Below, in pieces: positions 48,095 to 59,686 of a DNA stretch of 64,000 nt. A model generated the notes under the pieces. The model saw nothing but the letters and a program-made list of their open reading frames with translations, was not told the DNA's origin and made no database searches. The translations under genes were made by a program, and so were the position numbers. Position 1 is the stretch's first letter. Each line of letters opens with the position of its first letter. This DNA comes from Chaetorhynchus papuensis (lineage: Eukaryota; Chordata; Aves; Passeriformes; Rhipiduridae), in assembly GCA_013396525.1 (NCBI GenBank), contig VWYX01000384.1, forward strand, positions 310,001 through 374,000. The letters run 5' to 3'.

Positions 48095-48605
48095 GTTTGC
48101 AGACTGGGGAATGGTGCACCGGCTAAGGTCTCATCACTGCTTAGTACAGCGAAATAATCACTTCCGTTGTCATGCTGTTAATACAGCCCAGAATGAGATT
48201 TGCCTTTTGTGCAGCCACATTATCTTGTCGACTCAGACGCAGTTTGTGAGCCATGATGACCTTGGACCTCTCCTCCCATACTGCTGTTCCTCCAGTTATT
48301 CTCCCATTTGTATTTGTGCACTTCAGGTTCCCTCCGCAGGCATTGCTATTCACGGCACTTGTCATTATTGAATTTCATCCCCATGGTTCAAACACTTGTT
48401 GCAGTTAACAGCATGGTTATGAATTCTGATCCGTTCCTCCAGAATACACACAACCCTCCTCACCCAAGAACTTCCGTGCATGTGCCTGGCTCCTTCATCC
48501 ATGCCACAAATATAAAGATTAACCAGGACTAGGACCAAGGCAGGCCTTGGAGGTGTCCTGCAAAACCTACCCTCTTTTTGTGATAGAGAAAGTAATGAAA
48601 TCACT
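48095..48605 (-). mobile_element. Ancient reptile-type CR1 RT fragment, possibly exapted
   Basis: On the minus strand the segment follows the layout of older CR1 elements as known from turtles and crocodilians: a VLxLVNLYICGMDEG-like block near 48510-48540 (the FNIFIxxxDEG part of the RT), a degraded FADDTKLGG place near 48470, then the post-RT region whose antisense reads 'TTGTCATTATTGAATTTCAT', 'CCCATTTGTATTTGTGCACT' and 'CAGCCCAGAATGAGATTTGC'. It carries stops and indels, so it is not coding. Nine CpGs remain between 48120 and 48477, much denser than in the flanks, although this is one of the oldest repeats in the window. Retained CpGs and long recognisable alignment suggest possible constraint. 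Confidence 0.75.
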
Positions 48606-51600
48606 CTCTAAATGCCATTTTTGAGTCTGTTGAACATTGACACACAGTGGCTATAATTTGCAACTTTGCTTGTACAGAATGTTTAAAAGCTTAATAAAGT
48701 CAGAATACTTCACATTTTCAGCCTCTCCTCCATATGCTAAGCAAGATCATTAATCAGAGAAGGAAATTCAATACGTTTGACATGATTTTCATTTCATAGA
48801 TCCACATTGGACATGTTCAAGTATTGCATTTTGCTCTTGGTTCTTATCTACTGATTGCTTAACAATCTGTTCTAGTACCTACCCTGCTGTCAAAGTTAAA
48901 ATGACAGGTGTATCGATTTTGTAGGTCTTCCTGTGAAAGTAGGTACAACATCTTCAGTAAATTCACACTTTATTTACCCTAATAGAGGAGTAGTCACATT
49001 TTCAAAATAGGTAAGCACAGCAGGAAACTACACTGTAATGCAGAATTTCATCATAAATGTCACAAAGAGAAGCCAGCATTTGAAAAAAAATCTCTGCATC
49101 ATTTTCCAGTGTCTTTCAATACATCCCTAGGAGACATCTTGTTCATATCTCCTCACCTAAGTTTATTTATATTATATTAATCCCATTCTTCCCTCTTCCC
49201 TTTTTCAAAGATCAGGGAGGATTTCCACCACTTCTCAGGCAAACCCAAAGTGTTTTGTGGCCGAGGGAAGAAGAGGAGCTCATCACCATTCAAAGCACTG
49301 AAGACTGATCTGTCTGCATGTTCTCTTTGAACCTGATCCATCCCTAGCCCACATAAGCATTATTCACATCCAGCTGTTTTGGGGTTAGTCAGTCTGATCC
49401 TCTTTGCACATAAGATGTTTACTGAAACAGGGACTTGAACACTTGCTGCTCCGTCTTTCAAATAAATTTCCAGACAATGGAAATATCTTTAGAAGGCATA
49501 TCCGACCCAACACACACATACACAATTTAAACACCTGCATCTTAATTTGACCTTCTTTTTTAAGTGACAATGAGAAATTGGTGGTTTCACTCATCTCTTT
49601 TTTGTTTATCTGACTCACGCCTTAGGAACAGCATTTCTCTTATTGGCTAGGGAAGGATGAGGCTTGCACATAGACATTGGGGAAAGATTTTACTTAATGA
49701 GGCTTATTACAGCCTTTTTCTCTTCCCTAAACTGGAAACTCTCAGCACCTTCTCTGACAAAGTAAAATTTTTCATAACTGGTGTATTTTCTTTGAAATGT
49801 GTATTTTTGATGTATGACCATGTAATGAGAAAATACCACTTGAATTTACTTTTGCACATTGTTGAAACAGAGCTTAAAATCAATTTTTAAAAATAATCCA
49901 TGTAGAAAATTATACTGTGCGTCTATGAAACAACGTTTTCATGCGTATAACCATAAAACCATGAAGTCATTAAAGGAATCTACTCAAGAAATCGTAAGAA
50001 ATATTAGAACAAAACATATTCATCTGTTTCCAAACTATTGCCATGAAAGATTTCTGATCAGGCTGAAGCATGTAGCTTGGTTTTTGGTCTGAAGTCATAA
50101 GAATCTAAACCAATTTTACTCAGCTCATCACACCTCCCAAGAATTGCTGCTGAGCTGAAAATATGAGTGGAAAATTCCAGTTCACAATTTAATTTTCAAA
50201 ATGTTACAAATGACTGACTGGAAAAAGAAAACAGAAAAAGCGGGGAAAATGAGAAAAAAAACCCCGTATTTTAACCTTAACTGTACCTTTTATAAATTTT
50301 GTCAATAAAAGAACCCTCTTTAAGTAATTAATTTGTCTATAAGAACAATACAGCTCATTTCCTAAATTTCAGTTTAAATATTGACGTATATTGGTTTTGT
50401 GCCAGACCATAATATTCTCATAATGAAGAATATGTAGGAGGTGTAAGGCTTTAACATTATTGTGTGGAGCTTCACTGATTTTTTCCATAAAAATATTTGA
50501 ATTAATAGTGTAGGTATTCACACAGTAAATGAAAACCTAAAATTGCAGGGAATAATACTGCTTTAATTGCCTGACAGGATGGGGATTATTTCTCACATTC
50601 TCTCCCGCACAGATGAATATAACCTTCCTAAAGAGGAAATCTATTCACTGCTGAATAGAGAGGACTGCATTAATATATTGAACTCTAGGAAGCCCCTAAA
50701 TAATGTAGTATAAAGTATTAGCATTTTTCACCCCTTGAAGATCAAAGCTGAGGGTATTAGCTGTATGATGTAAGATTCATAGGTTATATCTGTGTGAATG
50801 CCAAGGTGATATCGCAGGACTAAGTCTTGCTGGAGTACAAATCTTAGAATTAAAAGAAAGGCACAGCGCAGGGAATTTTTGGTGTGTTTGTTCTTCTCCT
50901 CACATAATGCATCCTGCAAAACAATTCCCAGGGGCAGCTTGCCTTTTTTAATCTTGTAACTGAAAGGTGAAATTTGTGCTTCCTTCAGTAGATGTTGATG
51001 AAGCTCTGAAGGAACTGGGCTCTGGAGGAGATCCTTGTGCCCAGGCACACAGCAGCTGTCCAAGAGGTTTCAGTTTGGTATGGCCTCAATGTTTAGGCAC
51101 AGTTCTTTGGGCTGGTGAAGGGACTGGCTGCATTTAAACCTAGAGCAACTGGATCTGAAAACTCTGTATAAGATTCAGCTGTTGGAAGTAAATTATGTGC
51201 TGTGGGTGCAGATGGCTGAACTGATTACAAAACCTGAGTAAATAATTATTTTGTGAATGTAGTGCTCCACAAAAGCAGAAGTGCTGTTTCTGGATCAAGC
51301 CAAGGTACCAGTGAATTCAGCAGAGCTCACCATAGAGCCTTTGACAGTAGTGGGATTTCTGTTCCCTGTTCCTAATGCATGGCTGCTGTGACATTCACAG
51401 CAGTGCCAACGTGGGTGACATGAGCTGTGCCAGGTGCTCTGAGTGTCAAAACCCAGTTCTGACATTGCTGCTCTCAGTAGCCAGAAACAAAACATATAGA
51501 ATGGAAATCATGTCACCAGTGTGGGGATTCTTCCAGCACTAATTAATCCCTGGGAACAACTGATAGCCAGGCATGGAAGGCTCAGAATGGGTATGTGAGC

Positions 51601-54211
51601 AAAAAATTAAGGCACAACCCCAGGCACTTCCCACTACATGAGGGTTTTTCCAATATGGAAAGTTTCCTAACCTGGAACTTGCAGTGCCAAGGTGGAGTAC
51701 AGCCTTTTGGGGATGGCAGACTCCTCACTCAAGAGAACTGCTCCAGTGAGTACAGTGGATATCCAAGCAAAGTATTCCAGGACTGAGGTATCACCAGGGA
51801 TAATGTAATATATCCCCAGGGATAGAGAAATCATTAACGTCCAACCTGTGTACTTCTTCCACAGAAATTTGCTGGAGGGTGGGAAGTATTTATTTCTTTG
51901 TTTCTGTATTTCTTCCCTGCCCATCATATAGCACATAATCAACCCCACGCAAATAGAAAATCCTAATTAAATAGTTCTAAAAAGCCAATACTTAATTGTC
52001 TCTCTACATGTGACATTATTCCAGCCACTGACAGTGGAAGATAATCCCAACCTTCCAAAATCCCAAAAGGCAGCTTTCTTCCACTGGTTCTTCTTCCCTC
52101 TGCTTCCTTCAGTGATTACAAGCGAAGAGCCATCTTAGAGAACACCTGTGATCTGCAGGTGCCTGGAGCTTCCCCGTGGTACTTGAGCCTCCGAGGGCTG
52201 TAACATGCCTGCCAGCATGCTCTGAACAGATTGCCCCAGTAATGGACACAGTGCTCCCAGTAAAGGAACACAGGCTGCTGCATGGGGTGAGGTGATTCGG
52301 GGAGGAGATGGAGGAAGTTGTGCTTGTCTTAGGGCCATAACGAGCTGCTGATCTGAGAATAAAATTCTAGTGAACAACCCCCCAGGAAAAGTTTGCAGAT
52401 TCAGTATTATTCTCAGCTGGTAAGGAACACTAAAGTCTATAATTATGTATGGTAGGTTTGCTAAGAAAATGGTATCTCTGAGGGAAAAAAAGTGGAATAT
52501 TTAGAAAATTCAATAGCTTAACTCTACCTAGAAAGAATCTGTGTTTCTCTCTGTTATATTCACTGCTCTGCTGTTTGATCTCATTAACTCAGTGACTTCC
52601 AAAGTGGGCCTCTGTGTCATGTTTGCAGATGTGTTCTTCATCTTAGCTTTCTAGAGAGTTTTGGGTATACCCTGTCAGAGAGTAAAATCATGAGTGTCAA
52701 CCAGAGTTTCCAAGGGCTTCTTCTATATCATGGCCCTGTTTGGAGCTTTGCTTGGGATCAGGTATCATGTACATGTTTGCTGTTCTGCAAGTCTTAACAA
52801 CTGAAAACTTGTTATGGAGAAAGTCATACAGCAGAAAAGGCATCAACCTTCCAGCCTGTGTTCAGGCAACTGAATCCAGCCCCTTGCCAGTGGAGCCCAG
52901 AAAGCACAATTCATCTTCTAGAAACTGAGGCAAAAATCTGCCTCAAACATAACAACTGCTGGGCCCATAACCACTTGGCCCTCTGGTAGATGGTTGGATG
53001 CCAAAGAATGAATTTAAATTGAATTACTCCAACGAATTGTTTAGGCAACAAATTTTTACATATATTTAAAATCTAAAAATTTGCTTCCATTTTGATTCAC
53101 GTCTTCAAAGTTACTGACTTTGGGGAGGGAAGTGGGGTGGTGGTCTTGAGTAGTTTACCAAAGATGATTCAGGAAAGACTGTCACAGCAGAGAACTGAAT
53201 CCAAACAACCCATGCTTCAGCTACCAACAAGGTTACAGAACCTCCCAAGCATATGAAACTCCACTGTGAGATACATAGTCCTTCTACCACTCCTTGAAAA
53301 AAACCCTCCTTATATATGAAACGCAGAACAGACACGGGCAATCTGTGTTGCACTTTATACTGCAGCAAACTACCTCCTCTTTCTTTGTCAAGTGTGGCGA
53401 ACTCGACAATTTTCCAAAAAAAGTATTGACTTGATTGAAAAAATTCTCAGTACAAGCATTCACATTTGAGCCAGAGAAAAGCCAGGGAAAATGTAATTTT
53501 TCTGTATACATACATACAGGGAAATCCAGGTGCATTCAAGCCTGAATTCAAACTATAGGCAACTGTTTGTCTAATTTCAGCTCAAGCCTTTGCTTGTTAC
53601 AGGAATTTTGCATGAATGGACACTGGTCATCAATGTCATGAATGCGACTGGATTCAGGCCAACCGCTGCACTTGGAATTAAAGTTCTAGTTCTTCACCTC
53701 CACTGAGAACTCAACCATAAATTCTCAATTAAGGTCTGGCTGAGGCTCTGTGAAGCATGAGTGGAGATTTTCTTATGTAAATAAGATAGCAGTCAACTCA
53801 TTTAACAAAACTTCAACAATAATTGAGCAGCAACCAGCTCATATTGCGTCTTTCTCTTCATCTTGCACCCGATTAAATAGACAACGGCTTGGCTGCATTC
53901 CCCTATATTTTCTCAAGTCCTTACTTGCCCAGGATCATTTGAGGTCTGACAATTGTTTCTGATGGAAACCGGTGTTGGACTAATTGCACAGCTTTGTCTA
54001 GATCTTTACTGGACAGCTACTAGTTCTGAGGTTTTATTTGCACTAGGTAATGAAGGCTCAGATCCAAAGACATTATATTGCAAAAATAGATAAATTCCTG
54101 TGTTAAGATGCTGTCTTGATATTAGCCCTCAGCCACTGGGTGATTGGTTGGTTTGCTGGTTGATTTTTAGAGCTTTCTGTGGTTAATTTTTGGGGATTGG
54201 GTTGGTTTTTT
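48606..54211. other. Unique non-coding sequence
   Basis: No exon or recognisable repeat in 5.6 kb. The part at about 52140-52340 is richer in G+C and has an 80-codon antisense frame, without any motif. Remaining frames are short. Confidence 0.55.
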
Positions 54212-54237
54212 GGGGGGAAGCAGGGGCAGGGGGAGGG
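54212..54237 (+). other. G-quadruplex-capable tract
   Basis: Four G-runs of 6, 4, 5 and 3 with short spacers (AAGCA, CA, A) satisfy the canonical G3+N1-7 pattern. A further G-run (GGGGGGG) follows near 54291 in a T/G-rich stretch. It can probably fold as a quadruplex when single-stranded; no gene or promoter is visible next to it. Confidence 0.8.
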
Positions 54238-54488
54238 TTCGCTGTTTTGTTTTTGTTTTGCTTTCAGTTTTATGGTTTCTGGGTCTTTTTGGGGGGGAAC
54301 AAGGGTGAGTTTTGTGTTGTTTCTCCAGATGGGTATTCCTGTTTTCTGTGGAGTACTGAGTCAGATGTCTAATTAGGGCAAATCATCACTGAACTACTGA
54401 TGTAAGTGGTCCTAAAACAGAATTTATGTCCTATGTCCTGTCTGTCCTAGAGATATTCATGAAGAACTCTAGTACAGTGTTCTGTATA
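54238..54488. other. T/G-rich low-complexity stretch
   Basis: The first 80 bases are dominated by TTTTG and GTTTT words (54238-54320), after which the sequence becomes ordinary. No gene. Confidence 0.6.
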
Positions 54489-54836
54489 ATCATAGAGTTA
54501 CAGAATAATTTGGGTTGGAAGGGATCCTAAAGATCATCTCATTCCAACCCCCTTGCCATAGGCAGGGACACTTTCCACCAGACCAGGTTGCTCCAAGCCC
54601 CATCCAACCCAGCCTTGAACAATTCCAGGGATGGGGCATCCACAGCTTCTCTGGGCAACCTGTGCCAGGGCCTCACCACCCTCATAGTAAAGAATTTCTT
54701 CCTAATTTTTAATCTAAATCTCCCTTCTTTTAGTTTAAAATCATTGTCCCTTGTCCTATCACTATCTGCCCATGTGAAAGGTCCCTCTCCAGCGTTACAA
54801 CAAGCTTTCTTTAAGTACTGAAAGGCCATAAGGAAG
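54489..54836 (-). mobile_element. CR1 LINE, antisense 3' UTR copy
   Basis: It opens with the antisense terminus ATCATAGAGTTACAGAATAA, then 'TTGGGTTGGAAGGGATCCTA', 'GGTTGCTCCAAGCCCCATCC' and 'TCTCTGGGCAACCTGTGCCA', the standard antisense order of a common avian CR1 subfamily. About 350 bases, 5'-truncated near 54836, followed directly by a (GT)-rich run at 54847-54882. The antisense 131-codon frame here is not a gene. Confidence 0.92.
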
Positions 54837-57800
54837 CAATTAAACTCTGTGTGTTTGTGTCTGTTTGTGCTCGTGTGTGTGTTTTCACTGCATAATATTT
54901 TGTACCTGCATAAAAGATATTTTTTTAAAGACATAAAAGTGACATTTGTGGTACAGGACTATATGTAGCACATTCTGAAACTAAAATTCACTATAAAAGT
55001 TTAAAAATCTCCAAGGGGTGTCTGTGCATTGCTTTAGTCCAGTCTGGTTTTCACGTTAATGCTTTGAATCAGCTCAAGAAACTGATACTGAGGGATAGCT
55101 AAGAGAAGGGCTAAGCAGACAAGAAAAGAAAAGAACAAAGGCTTCTTAGCTGAAATAGCTAAAAAAACCCCAAACAACAGTTAGAGCTTATGCAAATGCA
55201 GTGTCTCTTTTAGTACATTCATCCAGTTTTAAAAGTACCTAAATGTTATGCTCTCTAAAATAATTTGTAATGCAAAGTGTAATAGGCTTCAACAGCTCGA
55301 CTAAATTATTCAGTTCAAAAGCATGTGTATGTGAGGGAGAGAATGTTACACTACTTAAGTACCTCAGCAAAGGCTTGATTCTTGCACTGAGCATCCAAGT
55401 TTTCTAAACCATATAGGCTGGCAAACACCATTCTTAAATTTAAAAAATATAGCTGACCGTCACTCTGGAGGAATTTAAGGATCTGTTTATGTTATTTGTT
55501 TAGACAGTCATATTAATCACACACAACTCTAGCAATATGTAAAAAATTCAGGAAGTAAAAGAGTATTTATTAATTTGGGTCTACATTGAGAATGAACGAC
55601 ATCATTTGAAGATTTCCCTACAAAAGAGACTTCTCAGAAGGTTTGGAAGGGTTTTGTGGGTTTTTTTTCACCAAACTGATAACCATTAACTCCTCCTCCT
55701 GGTGAGACTGACCTCTAATCCACTGCTATCTATCACGCTTTTTGAACTCAGCAATGCTAGATGAGGCATGTGAATTAAAATGCATCTTTTCTCTCACTAC
55801 AGATGGATAATGAATTTAAATCATATTACATCAAGAACAAAAACATAATCTATAATTAGGTTTGGATGACACCTCCTCTTACAAGAATATTTCCCATGTT
55901 TTCACTTACTAATTGAAATGTTTTTAAATTTGACTGTTCAAGGTGACATTTTCCATGCTGGTATCCACTTCTGGCTTCTTTTTGTATTTATAACCAAGTT
56001 TATTCAGCTGTTTCCAAGAATGTAACTGGGGAGGATAAAATTTGGTTTTATCCATATTAAAACTCGGCTAACCTTTGAGAAGATCCAGTGTCCTTACACT
56101 GTGGAACAGGAATTAGAGACTTGGCAAGGAAGTACACTGTTACATCAGCCTTTTTACTGTCCTCATGTTCACCTTGCTAAGGAATAGTATTAGTCAGCAA
56201 ATCTTTGTTGATGGTTCACATCCAGCTCCTCTCTATTCTGTCTATTCAGAGGAAGGGCTGGAAGGAAGATGTTTTTTCTATGCAATTTTTGAGAGCATGA
56301 ATTCTGTCTCTCTACACCCACCAATATGGTTCTCCACATGTATCAGGATCAGTGATGTGAATGCAAAGAGGGATAGAGTTGGAGTGTGATAATATAAGGA
56401 AGTAAACTGAGCAGAGAAGAGCAGTTCCAGGGTCTGTATGAGGAAAAACAGCTGTCACAAAAAATTGGTGGAGTTATAGTCTGGAGCTGACTGAGGAGGA
56501 TTATTGGGGTACAACATAGGGATGAGCTGGAATGGGAAACAATGAGGTGGAAGGATCAGGACAATCTGAGTAAGCATGAAAACGGGAGCAGGTGCACAGT
56601 GAGAAATTAGTCTGATTGACTGGGGCCTTCCTGTTAAAAATAAGTCTAAAGAGCTGGAATGTGGAACTCAGGAGGACAGACAAGAAACTGGGAATGAGTG
56701 CCAAGGCGAAATGCGAAAGAGCTGACGCAGCAGCAGAGTGGAAAAGATTGGGTGCACAAACAGAGAGGGGCAGGGTAAGGATAGTGAGAGCAGAAAGGGA
56801 GAGAGGCAAGGGATATTTGGTCAGGAAATCCATCAGAGGAAATGGAAGAGCAGCTAATGGAGAGATACCTGACTTAGATGAAAGTTGCAGTGGTGCCAGT
56901 CACAGCAGTGTGGCTGATCAGAGACAAGAAGTCACTCTGAGGGCACAGAATTCATGACTAAGAACTGTAGAACTGCCTGTTCCTTGGTACCATTCAGCTT
57001 CTGGTACTGAGCAGTGTGGGACAAGATAATGCTCTATGGAAGAGCCAAAGGTGTCCCTTTTGGGCTGGACTTGCAGCACATCAATGTCATACCAAACTGT
57101 GGAGCAACTGTTGTTGGTAGTGATGGTGTAAGTAAATCTTTACACAAAGACATAGACACTACAGAAGATATTATTTGTATTTCAAAAGCAAGACCCAGAA
57201 ATTAGGGGTTTTCACAATTAACACTCTCTTTAAAAATCCTCCTTCTTTTAAAGCACTTTTTATAGACGGAAAAAATATTTAATGTTGTCATAACTGCAGG
57301 CTAAAGACAAGTCCTTACATTTCATTAGTAAATGACCTCTGTTTGAAATATTGCCATGCATATTTGTGCTCTTCCAGGACTGCACCTTTACTGTAGCTAA
57401 AACTGCACTTTTTCCAAAACTGGGTCATGGCTAAAGCAAATATTTTATTAGGAGGTTTTATTAAACATATTAAATTTTGCAAGATAGATAATAACTTCAC
57501 AAATTTTTACAGCCTAAGAAGATAATTGCTTTTTAAAATTTTATTTCTATTTTTATTTTTTTAGGTCAGGGAGAGAAAATCTGTATAACTAGTTCATTGA
57601 ACCTGATGAACTCTTCCAGCATTATTGCACAGAAATATATTCTGTTGCCTAGGATCCAGCATCCTTAAAGGGGGTGGACAAGGGTCTGCAATAATAAGAT
57701 GTATATAAATGAATTCCTATGCTACTGCGAGTTCTAAAAGTTGCTCTTTGCTCCTATGGTTACCCTAGGGAATATAATATGGGGGAGCAAAAGAGCTGGA

Positions 57801-58360
57801 GCATAGCAAGACCTCATAGCTTACCGACTATTTGTGCTTCAGGGACTGTAGGAGAGGCAGAATAAATTATAAGAAGCCTTTAGGCATGCCAACCTCTATA
57901 AGTATGTCAGCATGTGCTGGGGGAGGCTATGTAGCTCTGCTGTCAGATATTTTGCTCTCAGGTGACCCATGGGGAGATCATTCTGTTCCTAAATTCCACC
58001 TCCTGGAAAATCTTTCCTTAAAAGGAAAAATCAAGCAGTGAAATCACTGCAGAGTTCCCAATGCCCTCAGTCATGCCAATAACCTTAAAAACAAAACAAA
58101 ACTTTAAAACCATTTTTTCCTTATTTTCCTCAAGCCACTGTTAACTTCTTTACTGTAATCCATGCAGTATGTTTAATGGACAAGGAACCAGATTCCTGCT
58201 AGTGTTGTAATCCATTGGCTTTAGACTAGGCTTGCTTGCTTTTCCACCCCCCCTTCAGATGAGCACTCCAATGATGCCATTGTTCTAACACAAAGGAATG
58301 AGAACAGTCTTCAACCAGACTGGTCTCAGAGTCAGCTCAATCCTTCTAAAGATGCGGCTT
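54837..58360. other. Unique non-coding sequence
   Basis: It starts with a GT-rich low-complexity run (54847-54882). No exon or recognisable repeat follows. Two overlapping frames around 56501-56957 (110 codons minus, 113 codons plus) sit over a purine-rich strand and have no motif; they look like composition effects. The frame 57014-57205 (63 codons) has no support either. Confidence 0.55.
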
Positions 58361-59246
58361 TGTGTCTGTATTTAGTTTGCATGGCCAGGTTTGGGTAGCC
58401 GAGGAGAGGCTACAGGGATGGCTTCTGTGAGAAGCTGCTGGAAGCTTCCCCCGTGTCCAACAGAGTCGGTGCCAGACCATCCCCAGGAAGGAACCAGTTC
58501 CCAGGAGGTAACCACTGCTGGCCAAGGCCAAGCCCAGCAGAGATGGCAGCAACGCCTCTGGGATAACTTATTTAAGAAGGAGAAAACAGTTATTGTGCAG
58601 ATGTAATTGCAGCCAGACAAGAGAGGACTGAGACTGTGAGAACAACTCTGCAGACACCGAGGTCAGCGGAGGAGGGTGAGGAGGTGCTCCAGGTGCTGGA
58701 GCTGAGATTCCCCTGCAGCCTGTGGTGAAGAGCACGGCAAAGTAGGCTGGTCCTGATGGACTGCACCCTGTGGGAAGGAACCCAGGCTGGAACAGTTCAG
58801 GAAGAACTGCAACCCATGGGAAGGACTTACACTGGAGAAGTTCACATAGAACTGTCTTCCATGGGAGGGACCCCAAGCTGGAGCAGGGGAAGGACTCCTC
58901 TCCTTGAGCAGTGGCAGAAACAACCTGTGACGAACTGACCAGAGCCTTAATTCCCTGTCTCCCTGTGCCACTGGAGGTCGGAGATAGAGTCCAGAAACGA
59001 GGCAGGTGTAGGGGAAGGGTGTTTTTAAGATTTGTTTTGCTTCTTATTATCTTGCTCTGATTTTGACTGGTAATAAGTTCAATTAATATCTCCAAGTCAA
59101 GTCTGTTTTGCCCATGGTGGCAATTGGTGAATGATCTCTTCCTGTCCTTATCATGAACCCTTTTTTTTTTTTTCCTCTGTCCAGTCATGGTGGGAAATTA
59201 CAGAGCAGCTTTGCTGGCTACCAGGCATCCAGTCAGGGTCACCACA
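58361..59246 (+). mobile_element. Long solo LTR of a second avian ERVL-like family
   Basis: I recognise this roughly 890-bp LTR by its ordered blocks: a GCATGGCCAGGTTTGGGTAG opening, 'AGAAGCTGCTGGAAGCTTCC', 'GCCTCTGGGATAAC' with the TATA-like TATTTAAG (58569-58576), internal imperfect repeats around 58790-58890 (GGAACAGTTC..AACTGC, GAAGTTCACATAGAACTG), 'GTCTGTTTTGCCCATGGTGG', a 13-base T-run at 59161-59173 and the GGTCACCACA end. It lies on the + strand. No pol or gag flanks it, so it is a solo LTR. A clean target-site duplication is not visible (GGCTT left, GAGTT right), so the outer borders are approximate. The 206- and 102-codon antisense frames are shadows. Confidence 0.85.
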
Positions 59247-59295
59247 GAGTTGAGATGGGTGTTTATGGGCAGTGTTAGATGAGTGTTTGAGCCCT

Positions 59296-59686
59296 GAAGC
59301 ACTAAAATCACTAATCTGGAGAAAAGGAGATGGAGGGGCAACCTCATTGCTCTCTAATCTTCTGAGAAGGGGAAGTGGGGAGGGAGATGCGGATCTCTTC
59401 TCTGTGGTATCCAGTGATAGGATGTATGAGAATGGTTCAAAGGTGTGTCAGGGGAGGTATAAACTTGACATTAGGAAACATTCCTTACAGAGAGGCTGTC
59501 AAACACTGGAATGGGTTTCCTAGAGAGGTGTTTCATGTACCATGCCTGTCAGTATTTAAGAGGCATTTGGACAGAGCTCTTAAAAATATGCTTTGACTTT
59601 TGGACAACCCTGAAGTGATCAAGCAGTTGGACTACATGATTGCTCTAAGTCCCTTCCAGTTGGAACTATTCCATTCCATTCTATTA
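59296..59686 (+). mobile_element. CR1 LINE, 5'-truncated 3' UTR copy
   Basis: It contains 'GGGGCAACCTCATTGCTCTC', 'GTGATAGGATGTATGAGAAT', 'AGAGGCTGTCAAACACTGGA' and a degraded terminus 'CCATTCCATTCTATTA'. It resembles the 40318 copy in the first half and differs in the last 100 bases. It lies about 50 bases downstream of the long LTR in the same orientation; the two are independent insertions. The 73- and 83-codon frames over it are not genes. Confidence 0.88.

Noticed and set aside
48032..48110. Polypyrimidine tract plus TTTAG as the start of a real exon
   Set aside because: The downstream 'exon' is antisense LINE sequence with no conserved host frame; kept only as a possible exonisation note.
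54190..54376. Two overlapping Gly/Phe-rich frames
   Set aside because: Composition artefacts of the G- and T-rich tract.
58568..59188. 206-codon minus-strand open frame
   Set aside because: Entirely antisense to the long LTR; proline/serine-rich composition follows from LTR sequence.
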